DNA from: Hyphomonadaceae bacterium
GTDB taxonomy: Bacteria; Pseudomonadota; Alphaproteobacteria; Caulobacterales; Aquidulcibacteraceae
Direction of reading: 5' to 3'
DNA length: 64,000 nt
NCBI GenBank assembly: GCA_021731815.1
Contig: JAKFWO010000028.1
Span: 58,881 to 122,880, forward strand
In this document: piece by piece, positions 18,250 to 27,543 of the stretch
Layout of the letters: each line of letters opens with the position of its first letter
Position numbering within the stretch: the stretch's first letter is position 1
The notes under the pieces: model-generated
Database searches by the model: none
What the model saw: only the letters and a program-made list of their open reading frames with translations
Told to the model about the DNA's origin: nothing
Position numbers and translations under genes: made by a program

Positions 18250-18915
18250 TCAGGTGGCAATTGCGCGCCGAAGATCCGCGATCCGCTCCGAATAATTCGA
18301 ATTGTCGCCGAAAATCGCCGATCCTGCTACAAAGGCGCGGGCACCCGCGGCAAAGGCCGGGCCGATCGTATGTGTGTTGACCCCGCCATCGACTTCCAAC
18401 ACGATATCGCGCCCGCTCTGGTCGATCATGCGGCGAAGGGCTGCAATTTTGGCGAGCTGGCTGTCGATAAAGCTCTGGCCGCCAAAACCGGGATTGACGC
18501 TCATGACGAGGATCAGGTCAACGAGGTCGAGCACTGGCGCGACCACCCCTTCCGGCGTTCCCGGATTGAGCGAAACGCCCGCTTTTTTCCCCAGCGCGCG
18601 GATCAATTGCAGGCTGCGATGGAGATGTGGCCCCGCTTCGGGATGAACCGTGATGATATCGGCACCGGCTTCGGCGAAGGCCGGGATCAGCGGATCGACT
18701 GGCGCGATCATCAGATGCACATCGAAGGGTTTGGCGCTGTGTTTGCGCAACGCCTTGACCACCATTGGCCCGATCGTGAGATTGGGTACGAAATGGCCGT
18801 CCATCACATCGACATGGATCATGTCTGCGCCGGCGACATCGACCGCGCGCACCTCCGCGCCAAGTGCGGCGAAATCAGCCGACAGGATAGAGGGCGCGAT
18901 GAGAATCATGCTCAT
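18250..18915 (-). CDS. rpe: Ribulose-phosphate 3-epimerase
   Basis: Rpe interconverts ribulose-5-phosphate and xylulose-5-phosphate in the pentose phosphate pathway. The TIM-barrel motifs are all visible: [30 protein letters not shown] (metal and catalytic Asp), [28 protein letters not shown], and EVDGGVN with the second catalytic Asp. The start is placed at ATG 18915 because GGAGG lies 5 bases before it. The ATG at 18927 lacks such a site. It follows the glycine-zipper lipoprotein gene after 73 bp. Confidence 0.95.
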   Translation of the reverse strand: MSMILIAPSILSADFAALGAEVRAVDVAGADMIHVDVMDGHFVPNLTIGPMVVKALRKHSAKPFDVHLMIAPVDPLIPAFAEAGADIITVHPEAGPHLHRSLQLIRALGKKAGVSLNPGTPEGVVAPVLDLVDLILVMSVNPGFGGQSFIDSQLAKIAALRRMIDQSGRDIVLEVDGGVNTHTIGPAFAAGARAFVAGSAIFGDNSNYSERIADLRRAIAT

Positions 18916-18988
18916 CGCGCCCTCCATTGCTCATTCCCGGACTCGGATTTCGTAATGCCCATTCCCACTTTCTCGCGCATCTTCCCGT

Positions 18989-19501
18989 TCAGCGGGCGGC
19001 GCTGATTTGTGAATCCTGGGGAATGACCCGCGCGCGCGGCCCATATTCCACAAAGACCTTGGCTCCATTGGCGATCGGTACGTCATCGCCCTGGGTGATG
19101 GTCAGCAATTCGTTGTTGCGCTTGAGTTGCACCGTATAGGCATAGCCGCCTTCCTTCGTGACCGCCTTGCCCGCGGCACCACCGGCAATCGCGCCGACCA
19201 CCGCGAGCCCGATCCCCGCCGCGATGGACCCGGCACCGCCATTGCCGATCTGTGAACCGGCGAGGCCGCCCAGAGCGCCACCAACCGCCGCCCCGGCCCC
19301 GGTGCCATTATTGCCTTCGATGACGATCTTGCGGGAGGAGACCACGATCCCCTCATCGACCCGGCTCACTGCGCCGACATTGCCGCGCTCATAATCATTG
19401 GCCCCGAGCCCGTTGGCGCAGGCTGAAAGCAGCGTGAAACACGCCGCAGCGGTCCCCGCGAGGATGGTCTTGCCCAAATTGGTTTTTCGATTGATCTGCA
19501 C
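18989..19501 (-). CDS. Glycine-zipper outer membrane lipoprotein (SlyB/Pcp-like)
   Basis: The favoured start is GTG at 19501, with GGGAGG six bases upstream. It gives 170 residues beginning with a short basic n-region, a hydrophobic core and lipobox LSAC. The mature part contains the Gly-zipper segment (VGGALGGLAGSQIGNGG and GLAVVGAIAGGAAGKAV) followed by a small beta-rich domain with YTVQLKRNNELLTITQGDDV, as in SlyB/Pcp17 lipoproteins. These sit in the outer membrane and support envelope integrity. It lies between rsmB and rpe and is probably a separate unit. Confidence 0.82.
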   Translation of the reverse strand: MQINRKTNLGKTILAGTAAACFTLLSACANGLGANDYERGNVGAVSRVDEGIVVSSRKIVIEGNNGTGAGAAVGGALGGLAGSQIGNGGAGSIAAGIGLAVVGAIAGGAAGKAVTKEGGYAYTVQLKRNNELLTITQGDDVPIANGAKVFVEYGPRARVIPQDSQISAAR

Positions 19502-19752
19502 CGATTTCCTCCCGCTCATGACTGGCGCATTTTCAAAGAAATTCGAACCGAATTCCTGCACTGAAAATGCCCGGATTCAATGTTTTGGACCGCGTTCGGA
19601 CGAAAAGCCGAACTCCATCCCTCCCGAACTCACTCCAGGATCCCGGAGATCCGCTGCACCTTGATCCGTTGATGAATGGAATATCCGCCCGCATCTGAAC
19701 CATTTCTGAATGCAGTCATTCTGATGATTCCGACGGGGTTTCACGTCCGGTT

Positions 19753-21132
19753 TCACCTTTTGACCAACCGCGCGGCATAAAACCCGTCCAGCCCGTCCGT
19801 CGTCGATTCCCAATCCCCTCCGGGGCTTCGATTGGTGTCGAGTGCCCCGGTTTCGTCGATCAGCCCTTCAAGGCCCGGGAATTCCCGGGGGGCGATCGGA
19901 TCGAATTCCAACCTCTCCTTGCCCGGAAACCCTTCCCGCAGCACGCGGGCGATCTGCTCGCGCCCTTCTTCGGGCTCGCGCGAGCAAACGCAATAGACCA
20001 GCCGCCCGCCCGGACGCAAAATGCGCGCAGCATTGTGGAGCAGCCGCCACTGAATTGGCAGCAATTCGGCGAGGTCCTCGGCCGATTTGATCCACGGGGC
20101 TTCGGGATGACGACGGATGGTTCCGGTGGCGAGGCAGGGTGCATCGACAAGAACGGCGTCGAACCGGCCGGCACTGCCAAATTCTGCGCCATCGGCCTTG
20201 ACGAGGCTGGCGATCAATCCGGTCCGGTCGAGATTGTCCTCAAGCCGGCGAAGGCGCGCGGCGGAACGGTCCACGGCCTTCACTTCGGCCCCGCTCACGG
20301 CCAATTGCAGCGTCTTGCCGCCGGGCGCGGCGCAGAGATCGGCGACCGATTCACCGCTTTTCATATGCAGAAGCCGGGCTGGCAGGCTGGCGGCCGCATC
20401 CTGAACCCAGAATTCGCCCTCGGCAAAGCCGGGCAAAGCTGAAACCGGACCGCTGTCCCTGGCGAGCCGCACAGAGCCATTGGGTAGCAGGACCGCGCCG
20501 GTTTCCTGCGCCCATTCCACCGCGCGTCCGGAATCGCGGAAGGTGAGGTCGACCGGCGCTTCCTGCGTCTGGACCCGGGTGAGGGCCGCAAACGCCACCT
20601 CCCCAAAACGGGCGCGCCAGCGCGTGGCCAGCCATGGCGGCAGAAAGGCTTCGGGTGGTGCTGAGCGGACGGCCTCGATCTTTTCGCGCGCGAAGCGGCG
20701 CAGAACCGCATTGATGAGCCCGGCAAAGGGAAAGGTCTGGCGCCAGGATTTGGCGGCATCGACCGTCGCGCCGACCGCAGCATGGACCGGGGTCTCGAGC
20801 ACCGCGATCTGGGCCGCCCCGATGCGCAACAAAGCGCGTGCGCCCTCGGCCTCTGTGGGCAAAGGGCGCTCCAGCAGATCCTCGAGCGCGGAATCGATGG
20901 GCCCGAGATATCGCAAGGCCGCGGACGCCATGGCGCGGGCGAAGGCCCGGTCACGCCCCGACAGGCGACCGAAATTGACCGAATCCTCCATCGCGTGGTC
21001 GAGCGGGCTGCGATCCTCGAGCGTGATGGTCAGAATTTCCGCTGCCGCGCGGCGGCTCTCCGTCCCCGATCCGAATTGTTCGGCACTTGCAGACCCGGTC
21101 GCCGGGCGGCTCGATGGGACAGGGTTGGGCAA
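19753..21132 (-). CDS. rsmB: 16S rRNA (cytosine967-C5)-methyltransferase RsmB
   Basis: This 459-residue protein has an N-terminal NusB-like domain (ALLRIGAAQIAVLETPVHAAVGATVDAAK) and a C-terminal Rossmann methyltransferase domain with the SAM motif DLCAAPGGKTLQLA, VLVDAPCLATGTIRRHPE (catalytic Cys in motif IV) and the second Cys in YCVCSREPEE. RsmB makes m5C967 in 16S rRNA. No ATG or GTG lies before the conserved N-terminal helices. The only usable start is TTG at 21132, or a rarer codon, since an in-frame stop closes the frame shortly upstream. Confidence 0.93.
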   Translation of the reverse strand: MPNPVPSSRPATGSASAEQFGSGTESRRAAAEILTITLEDRSPLDHAMEDSVNFGRLSGRDRAFARAMASAALRYLGPIDSALEDLLERPLPTEAEGARALLRIGAAQIAVLETPVHAAVGATVDAAKSWRQTFPFAGLINAVLRRFAREKIEAVRSAPPEAFLPPWLATRWRARFGEVAFAALTRVQTQEAPVDLTFRDSGRAVEWAQETGAVLLPNGSVRLARDSGPVSALPGFAEGEFWVQDAAASLPARLLHMKSGESVADLCAAPGGKTLQLAVSGAEVKAVDRSAARLRRLEDNLDRTGLIASLVKADGAEFGSAGRFDAVLVDAPCLATGTIRRHPEAPWIKSAEDLAELLPIQWRLLHNAARILRPGGRLVYCVCSREPEEGREQIARVLREGFPGKERLEFDPIAPREFPGLEGLIDETGALDTNRSPGGDWESTTDGLDGFYAARLVKR

Positions 21133-21284
21133 AGAGGGCTCGATCCGGTGAGTTCAGGCAAAGGGGATATCGGTTCCTGCCTTTAGCCCGGGATAGGGCC
21201 GCAAACAAGCCCGGACCGGCTGCCGGCAAAAGGCGGGGTCCGTCCTGCATCCGGATTCTTTCCTGTTCCCGGCGCGCCCGTTGA

Positions 21285-21827
21285 TCACGCAGTCCCGGCA
21301 AAGCGCATCGCGACATTGCAGCGCGTATAGGTGGCACCATAACGGGCCTTGATCTCCTGATCGTGCAGGAATCCCAGTTTTTCATAGAGATGAATGGCGG
21401 CGGCCGATCTGGTATTGGTCAGCAGGAACAGGGTGCTCAGGTCATCGATGAAATGGGCGCGCGCAATCGCGGCCACCAGCAATGTCTCCCCGATCTTGCG
21501 ACCCCGGGCCTCCGCCAGCACGCCCATTTTGGTGAGCTCGTAAGCGCCATTGCCACGGGATTTCAGGGCGCAGGTCCCGACGATTCTCGAAACCGGCCCC
21601 GAAACCGGCCCCGCAACCGGCCCCGCACCGGGCCCAGCAGCGGACAGCTCGGCAAGCAGGATCATCCCGCCTTTGTCGAGGATCATACCCCTTGGGTCCC
21701 GGAGCATGGCCAGATCCTCGGGCTCAAGGGAATACATCGCCGAAATCCATTCGGCGTTGATATCGTGAAACGCCTGGGCAAATTCATCGCGATATTCCAC
21801 GATGCCGATTGTTGGTTTGTCGTCCAT
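21285..21827 (-). CDS. GNAT family N-acetyltransferase with Gly-Pro repeat insert
   Basis: This 180-residue GNAT-fold protein has the acetyl-CoA loop ARGRKIGETLLVAAIARA and the motif B region TNTRSAAAIHLYEKLGF. Between beta strands a GPxx repeat (GAGPVAGPVSGPVS) is inserted, encoded by a 12-bp tandem repeat. The insert probably forms a surface loop. The substrate is unknown. It lies 11 bp after the proC stop in the same direction and may be part of that operon. Confidence 0.75.
   Translation of the reverse strand: MDDKPTIGIVEYRDEFAQAFHDINAEWISAMYSLEPEDLAMLRDPRGMILDKGGMILLAELSAAGPGAGPVAGPVSGPVSRIVGTCALKSRGNGAYELTKMGVLAEARGRKIGETLLVAAIARAHFIDDLSTLFLLTNTRSAAAIHLYEKLGFLHDQEIKARYGATYTRCNVAMRFAGTA
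21589..21636. repeat. 12-bp tandem repeat inside the GNAT gene
   Basis: GAAACCGGCCCC at 21589-21600 is repeated exactly at 21601-21612, with one change at 21613-21624, and more diverged at 21625-21636. The unit is a multiple of three and encodes a GPVS/GPVA-type repeat on the minus strand. Confidence 0.9.
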
Positions 21828-21838
21828 GAACGCCTCTG

Positions 21839-22663
21839 TCAGCTTTCGCCAAGTTCCGCTGCGCGCCGGCGCGCAGCGCGAACCGCTTCGGTCATCAGGC
21901 CTGCGAGACCCGGCGCGTCCTGCAATCTTGCAATCGCGGCGGCCGTGACCCCATTGGGCGAGGTTACCTCGCGGCGCAAATGTTCGGGGCTGTGGGGGCG
22001 CGCGGCCAGCAGTGCCCCGGCCCCGATAATGGTCTGACGGGCGATCGAAGCGGCAATCTCAGGGGAAAGTCCTTCGCCGATGCCCGCGGCGGTCAGAGCC
22101 TCGGCCAACAGGAAAACATAGGCCGGCCCGCAGCCGGAAATTGCGGTGAGCGCCTCCAGCGAGGGCTCGTCGGGCAGTTCGACGATCATACCGAGCCCCT
22201 GGAAAAACTGTCGGGCGAAGGCATGATCGGAATCGGTCAGGGCATCGGTTCCCCACAGCCCGCTCACCCCCGCGCCGATCAAAGCCGGGATATTGGGCAT
22301 GGCGCGCAGGACGCGGCGGGTGCCGAGCTTCTCGCTGATCAGCTTTGCCGCAAGTCCGGCCATCACCGAAATCACGAGCGTTTCTGGCCCGATGGCCGGA
22401 ATGAGGGTGGGGACAGCGCGCGAAAAATCCTGCGGCTTGATCGCCAGCAACAGGATATGGGCAGCAGAGCCCGGCGCGGATGGGTCGAGTGCCCAGCCAT
22501 GCTCGGCCGCTGCCCCGCGTAATTCGGGGCCGGGGGCCGGGTCATGGACCGTAACGGCGAAGTCGCGGAGCATGTCCCGCGCGCCGAGCAGCATGGCAAG
22601 GCCCATACGGCCGCCGCCGATCGCGTGTAACAATTGGTGCGTCACGGGGTCTCGTGCATTCAC
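21839..22663 (-). CDS. proC: Pyrroline-5-carboxylate reductase
   Basis: ProC catalyses the last step of proline synthesis. The 274-residue protein has the N-terminal dinucleotide-binding segment IGGGRMGLAMLLGA, then ILLLAIKPQDF, VLRAMPNIPALIGAGVSG, and the C-terminal family signature ISGCGPAYVFLLAEALTAAG with REVTSPNGVTAAAI. Its ATG overlaps the ybjN stop codon (ATGA). ybjN-proC linkage is common in alphaproteobacteria. Confidence 0.95.
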   Translation of the reverse strand: MNARDPVTHQLLHAIGGGRMGLAMLLGARDMLRDFAVTVHDPAPGPELRGAAAEHGWALDPSAPGSAAHILLLAIKPQDFSRAVPTLIPAIGPETLVISVMAGLAAKLISEKLGTRRVLRAMPNIPALIGAGVSGLWGTDALTDSDHAFARQFFQGLGMIVELPDEPSLEALTAISGCGPAYVFLLAEALTAAGIGEGLSPEIAASIARQTIIGAGALLAARPHSPEHLRREVTSPNGVTAAAIARLQDAPGLAGLMTEAVRAARRRAAELGES

Positions 22664-23163
22664 GCCTGGCCGGCGGTCTCGAAAGCGGCGGCCTCGATCG
22701 CCTCACGCGCGGTCTTGCCCGCCCAGAGCACGAAATTAAAGGCAGGGATGAAGCGATCGCAGGCTTCGATTCCGGCCGAGAGGACGGCGACCACCTCGCC
22801 GCGTTCCACGCAAGTGCGGTCGAGCAGCGGAAGCGTGTGGCGAAACACCAGCGCGCCTTCCTCCGACCACAGGTCGAAATGGCCGAGCCACATCCGCTCA
22901 TTGGCCATGGCAACGGCTTCGGCCATCACCAGCCGCCGGTCTTTCGGGCTGCGCAGATCGAAAGTCAGGGTGAACACGACGGCGTCGAATTCCGGCTTGG
23001 CCGAAAAACAGCCATGCAAATCGCACCATTGGCCCTTGAGACCGAGATGGATTTCGGTTTCGTCCTCGCGGTCGAAAACCAGATCCTCATCGAGCAAAAC
23101 CTGCTCGATCACGTCCATGGGATCACTGGAAAGCCCGGATTCCTCGACAAGGATCGCAACCAT
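22660..23163 (-). CDS. YbjN domain-containing protein
   Basis: This 167-residue protein has the YbjN (bacterial sensory transduction regulator) fold, a type III secretion chaperone-like alpha/beta domain. It contains DREDETEIHLGLKGQW, RRLVMAEAVAMANERMWLGHFDLW and VFRHTLPLLD. Its biochemical role is unclear. It is cotranscribed with proC through a 4-bp overlap. Confidence 0.85.
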   Translation of the reverse strand: MVAILVEESGLSSDPMDVIEQVLLDEDLVFDREDETEIHLGLKGQWCDLHGCFSAKPEFDAVVFTLTFDLRSPKDRRLVMAEAVAMANERMWLGHFDLWSEEGALVFRHTLPLLDRTCVERGEVVAVLSAGIEACDRFIPAFNFVLWAGKTAREAIEAAAFETAGQA

Positions 23164-23381
23164 GGACGCCCTTTCCTGAATGAGCCGACCCGAGGGGCCG
23201 GAATGACAAAAGCCTTTGGGGGCGGTTCGCGCTGTCCCTGCCTTCGGACGCTACAGAGCGTCGGACCCGGGATCAAGCATCGAACCTTGTTAATTGGCAA
23301 ACGAATCCATGTGCGTTTCCCGCAAGGGTTCCACGGAATCTCCTTGCGATATGGTTAAATTTGCCGCGTGGCCACCCGGGC

Positions 23382-26195
23382 TCACGGCGTACCGATAGTG
23401 GCCAGCAATTCCCGAACCGCGACCAGCCCGGCCTCCGCCGCCGCGCCATCGGGGGCCCCGCCCTGAGCGAAATCGGCGCGACCGCCACCGCCCTGACCGC
23501 CCATCGCGGCAGCAGCCGCCCGCACCAGCGTCACCGAATCCACTTTTCCGGCCAGATCGCCGGTGATCCCGGCGGCAATTGCGGCCTTGCCGTCATTGAC
23601 CGCGATGAACAAAGCGATTCCCGAGCCCAGTTCCTGACGCGACATATCCACGAGGCCGCGCAGATCCCTGGGTGCGATGCCAGAAACCACACGCAGCATT
23701 GCCCGCACGCCGTTGATGGTTTCTGCGCCTGAATTGCGATCGCCTCCACTGGATCCGGACCCGGTCCCGATCAGGGCGAGCTTCTTCCTCGCGTCCGACA
23801 GCTCTGATTCCAGCGACCGCGCACGTTTTTGCAGGGCATCCACCCGCTCGGGCAGTTCGGCGAGCGGCGCGCGCAAGACATCGGCGGCGTCCCGTCCGAT
23901 CCGCCCCTCGCGCCGCAGATAATCGATGGCGGTGGCACCGGTCAGGGCCTCGATCCGGCGGATGCCGGCGGCGACGCCCGATTCGGAGGTGATAACGAAC
24001 AGGCCGATATCGCCCGTGCGCGCGACATGGGTGCCGCCGCATAATTCGACCGAGAAGAACCCGCCAAAATCCTGCGGCCCCGTGCCGGCCTTCGCCTTGC
24101 CTTTGGATTTGGCCCGCGACGCGGTTTCATGGCCCGGCCCGCTGGCACTGCCCATGGCCAGCACCCGCACATGGTCGCCATATTTCTCGCCGAACATGGC
24201 CACCGCACCCGCGGCGATTGCATCATCAATGGGCATTTCCCGGATCTCGCTCGCCGCATTGGCGCGGATCTGGGCATTGACTTCCGATTCGATGGCCGCA
24301 AGTTCCGCCGCGCTGACCGCGCTCGAATGGGCGAAATCGAAGCGCAGACGCTCCGCCTCCACCAGCGAACCCTTTTGCGCGACATGCAGCCCCAGAATGC
24401 GCCGCAAGGCCCCATTCATCAGATGGGTCGCCGAATGGGCCCCGCGAATCCGGCGGCGACGCTCGCGGTCGATGGCCAGATGCGCCCTGGTGCCGATCGC
24501 TGCGATTCCATTTTCCACCGCGCCGAGATGCGCGATCAGCCCGCCCGGACGCTTCTGGACATCGCGCACCGCGAATTCGGCACCATTGGCGAAGCGGATG
24601 CGGCCGTGATCGCCCGCCTGGCCACCGGCTTCGGCATAAAAGGGCGTGCGATCAAAGATCAGCGCCGCGGGAATATCTGCCGGAAGCAGGTCGAGCGGCC
24701 CATCCGGCCCCATGATCGCGCGCAATTCGCCCTCGGCCTCATCCTCGGCATAGCCAAGGAATTCGGAAGCGGAACCCAGCGTCTCACGCAGGTCGAGCCA
24801 CACTGATTCGGCCGCATTCTCGCCCGAGCCCGCCCATGAATCGCGCCCGGCCTCTCGCTGGCGGGCCATGGCGGACGCGTAACCTTCATGGTCGAGCCGC
24901 AGGCCCTTGCCGCGCAGCACATCTTCGGTCAGGTCCAGCGGAAAGCCGAATGTGTCATGGAGCCGGAACGCAGTCTCGCCCGACAGGGCACCTGAAGCGG
25001 GCAGGCGCGCCATCTCGGCCTCGAGCAGCGCCATGCCCCGCCCGAGCGTGCGCTGGAAACGGGCTTCCTCCTCGCGCAGATTGGTGGCGATCACGGCTTC
25101 GGCGCGCGCCAGTTCCGGATAGGCCTCGCCCATCTCCGTGATGAGCTGCGGCACGAGCCGCCACATCAATGGCTCCTCCGCCCCCAGCAAATGGGCGTGG
25201 CGCATGGCCCGGCGCATGATGCGGCGCAACACATAGCCACGCCCTTCATTCGAGGGCAGAACCCCTTCGGCCAGCAAAAAAGCGCTGGTGCGCAAATGGT
25301 CGGCGATCACCCGGAAGGAGGGGGCGGTGTCCGCATCCGGGCGGCGGCCGAGGATTTCCGATTCCGCGGCGATCAGCGCCTGAAAGAGATCGACATCGTA
25401 ATTATTGTGCACGCCCTGCAACACGGCGGCGATGCGTTCGAGCCCCATGCCGGTATCGATCGAGGGTTTGGGCAATGCGGTCCGCCGTCCGTCCGCATGG
25501 CTTTCGAACTGCATGAAGACGAGATTCCAGATTTCGACAAAGCGGTCACCATCGGCATCGGCCGAGCCGGGGGGGCCGCCTGCAACTTCCGGTCCGTGAT
25601 CAAAAAAGATCTCCGAACAGGGACCGCAGGGCCCCGTGTCGCCCATCATCCAGAAATTGTCATTGGTGGAGATGCGGATGATCCGGTCATCGGAAAAGCC
25701 CGCGATTTTGCGCCACAGGCCCGCCGCTTCCTCATCCTCGGAAAAGACGGTGACGAGAAGCCGGTCCCGTGGCAGCGAAAATTCGCGGGTGATGAGCTGC
25801 CATGCGTGCTCGATCGCCTCGGCCTTGAAATAATCGCCGAAGGAGAAATTGCCCAGCATCTCGAAAAAAGTGTGGTGACGGGCGGTGTAACCGACATTGT
25901 CGAGATCATTATGCTTGCCGCCCGCCCGCACGCATTTCTGGGAACTGGCCGCGCGCAGCGCGAAAGCCTTTTCCTGGCCGGTAAAGATATTCTTGAACGG
26001 CACCATTCCGGCATTGACGAAGAGCAGGCTGGGATCGTCATGCGGCAGCAGCGAGCCGGATGGCTTTACGACATGGCCCTCTCTGGCGAAATAATCGAGA
26101 AAGGTCGCACGGATATCGCGCAGGCTGCGCGCGCCGCCAGCATTTCCGGTGCCGGTCCTTTTGTTCCCGCTCTTCGAAATCGTCGCGCGCGCCAT
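23382..26195 (-). CDS. alaS: Alanine--tRNA ligase
   Basis: AlaRS charges tRNA-Ala and is a full four-part enzyme here. The aminoacylation domain has motif 1 (LFVNAGMVPFKNIF) and motif 2 (RHHTFFEMLGNFSFGDYF). The editing domain has the HSATHLM Zn/catalytic site and CGGTHV, and a C-terminal DHHA1-like domain follows a coiled coil. ATG 26195 gives 937 residues with a leader of about 20 residues before the conserved SLRDIRATFLDYF. The frame is open to GTG 26276 with no clear ribosome site, so the start is uncertain. A Lys/Gly-rich loop precedes CGGTHV. Confidence 0.95.
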   Translation of the reverse strand: MARATISKSGNKRTGTGNAGGARSLRDIRATFLDYFAREGHVVKPSGSLLPHDDPSLLFVNAGMVPFKNIFTGQEKAFALRAASSQKCVRAGGKHNDLDNVGYTARHHTFFEMLGNFSFGDYFKAEAIEHAWQLITREFSLPRDRLLVTVFSEDEEAAGLWRKIAGFSDDRIIRISTNDNFWMMGDTGPCGPCSEIFFDHGPEVAGGPPGSADADGDRFVEIWNLVFMQFESHADGRRTALPKPSIDTGMGLERIAAVLQGVHNNYDVDLFQALIAAESEILGRRPDADTAPSFRVIADHLRTSAFLLAEGVLPSNEGRGYVLRRIMRRAMRHAHLLGAEEPLMWRLVPQLITEMGEAYPELARAEAVIATNLREEEARFQRTLGRGMALLEAEMARLPASGALSGETAFRLHDTFGFPLDLTEDVLRGKGLRLDHEGYASAMARQREAGRDSWAGSGENAAESVWLDLRETLGSASEFLGYAEDEAEGELRAIMGPDGPLDLLPADIPAALIFDRTPFYAEAGGQAGDHGRIRFANGAEFAVRDVQKRPGGLIAHLGAVENGIAAIGTRAHLAIDRERRRRIRGAHSATHLMNGALRRILGLHVAQKGSLVEAERLRFDFAHSSAVSAAELAAIESEVNAQIRANAASEIREMPIDDAIAAGAVAMFGEKYGDHVRVLAMGSASGPGHETASRAKSKGKAKAGTGPQDFGGFFSVELCGGTHVARTGDIGLFVITSESGVAAGIRRIEALTGATAIDYLRREGRIGRDAADVLRAPLAELPERVDALQKRARSLESELSDARKKLALIGTGSGSSGGDRNSGAETINGVRAMLRVVSGIAPRDLRGLVDMSRQELGSGIALFIAVNDGKAAIAAGITGDLAGKVDSVTLVRAAAAAMGGQGGGGRADFAQGGAPDGAAAEAGLVAVRELLATIGTP

Positions 26196-26355
26196 ATCTG
26201 CCCAATCGTCGCAAAACCGGCGGGCATTTTGCTCCGTCCGGCGTGTTTGAGCGCGCATTCTAGAGCGCAGATGCACAGAAGTGGAGTCGGGATTGTCGGA
26301 GCATTCCGGCCTCGCGCATCAAGAGGTGTGCCGCCGGAGAGGCTTTCGGCACCTG

Positions 26356-26763
26356 TCAGTCGGCGACCCAGCCGCGTGCGGTCGGGCGGGCTTCGAGTGC
26401 GGGCGCGGTGTCCACCGGCCGACGGCGCCTCATCAGACCCAAGGGGCGTGCCAGCCGCGCGAGCAGGGCGACCACCAGCCCGATCACCACCGCCACCAGC
26501 ATCAGCACCAAAGCCAGCAGCGCGATGCCGATTCCGAGCAGAAAATGGCGGGGGCCGATCCGGCCTTTGCCGGAATTGCGCAGGGCCGAAAAGGCAGCCC
26601 CCGGATTTGCGCCCACCCCGAGGCTTCCCGCAAACATCAGCCTTTCGCGGCCGGACCCATGGTCACTGTTCCCGCTGGGGTCGGAATCAGAGCCATCGCT
26701 GCCTTTACCGGGAATGGTGCTGGGCGTGATGATTTCAGGGATCTCCGGCGGCTGGTCCTTCAT
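26356..26763 (-). CDS. Hypothetical single-pass membrane protein
   Basis: This 135-residue product is not recognised. The first 70 residues are Pro/Ser/Gly-rich and probably disordered. A strong transmembrane helix follows (about residues 73-101), then an Arg-rich MRRRR stop-transfer and a short tail. The Arg cluster after the helix suggests the C-terminus is cytoplasmic. The gene lies between mlaC (129 bp upstream) and alaS, all on the minus strand. Confidence 0.55.
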   Translation of the reverse strand: MKDQPPEIPEIITPSTIPGKGSDGSDSDPSGNSDHGSGRERLMFAGSLGVGANPGAAFSALRNSGKGRIGPRHFLLGIGIALLALVLMLVAVVIGLVVALLARLARPLGLMRRRRPVDTAPALEARPTARGWVAD

Positions 26764-26819
26764 CGGCTGCGCTCCTCTGTCAGGCCCATCGGGAATTCAT
26801 AGCCTTGTCCCGGCTGTTC

Positions 26820-26861
26820 GCCAAGCGGAAAAGGGTGGCCGCCAAGCGAAAAAGGGTGGCC
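26820..26861. repeat. 21-bp tandem duplication between mlaC and the one-TM gene
   Basis: GCCAAGCGGAAAAGGGTGGC(C) at 26820-26840 is repeated at 26841-26861 with a single G-to-A change. It is intergenic (26764-26892), and no other feature is visible there. Confidence 0.9.
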
Positions 26862-26892
26862 GCCCTTCGCGGATCGGGATTGAAAAATGTCT

Positions 26893-27543
26893 TCACGGAT
26901 TCCTGGCCGCCGCCTGTTCCTCGGCAAATTTCCGGCCAAGTGCTTCATATCGCGTGATCACGGGGTCAATATTGCCGCCATTCTGCTCGAGCAGCGCCTG
27001 GGTCTCGGCGCGGGCCTGAATGGCGAGCCAGATTCCGGCGGCTTCGAGGTCGAGAACTTTCCATTCCGGCCCGCGCCGCACGACCCGCCAGCGCAGATCC
27101 ACGGTCTCGCCCCCCTTTGGCGTGATGCGCGTGCGCACGACTGCATCCTGGGGCGTTCTCGCAAGGGCATCAAGCACCTGCACTTTCGCCCCGGCAAAGC
27201 GCCCGATCTGCGCGCTGAGCGCCGCGGACAGATAGCTCTCGGTGGCTTTCACATAACGCTGAAAATCAGCGGGCGCGATCACGCGCGCCTCGCGGCCAAG
27301 CGTGAAGCGCGCAATGGCGGGCGTATCAACAAGTGCCAGCAGAACCGCAGGGTCAGGCTTTTGGCTTCCGGAAAACAATTCGCGGGCCCGTGCCTCCACG
27401 AAATTCCGTGCATCCTGTGCGGCCACCGTCGCGGCCTGGGGCCCCGCCTTTTGCGCATGGGCTGATGGAGGGAGGCCCAAAGCCGGTGCCAAAGCGAGGC
27501 ACAAGGCCAGACCCGCGACAAGATTTATATTTCGTCTTTGCAT
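26893..27543 (-). CDS. mlaC: MlaC/Ttg2D-type periplasmic phospholipid-binding protein
   Basis: MlaC shuttles phospholipid between the outer membrane MlaA complex and the inner membrane MlaFEDB importer. From ATG 27543 the product is 216 residues with a signal peptide ending near SAHAQ and the Tol_Tol_Ttg2 domain: RFTLGREARVIAPADFQRYV, VRTRITPKGGETVDLRWRV and EWKVLDLEAAGIWLAI. The frame is open for 105 more codons upstream, but that stretch looks non-coding. No other mla gene is nearby, so it is an orphan. Confidence 0.85.
   Translation of the reverse strand: MQRRNINLVAGLALCLALAPALGLPPSAHAQKAGPQAATVAAQDARNFVEARARELFSGSQKPDPAVLLALVDTPAIARFTLGREARVIAPADFQRYVKATESYLSAALSAQIGRFAGAKVQVLDALARTPQDAVVRTRITPKGGETVDLRWRVVRRGPEWKVLDLEAAGIWLAIQARAETQALLEQNGGNIDPVITRYEALGRKFAEEQAAARNP

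Noticed and set aside
25191..26729. A 512-codon open frame on the plus strand
   Set aside because: It is antisense to alaS, whose motifs are complete. GC-rich DNA with strong third-position bias keeps the opposite frame open, and the product is His/Arg-rich and unlike any protein.
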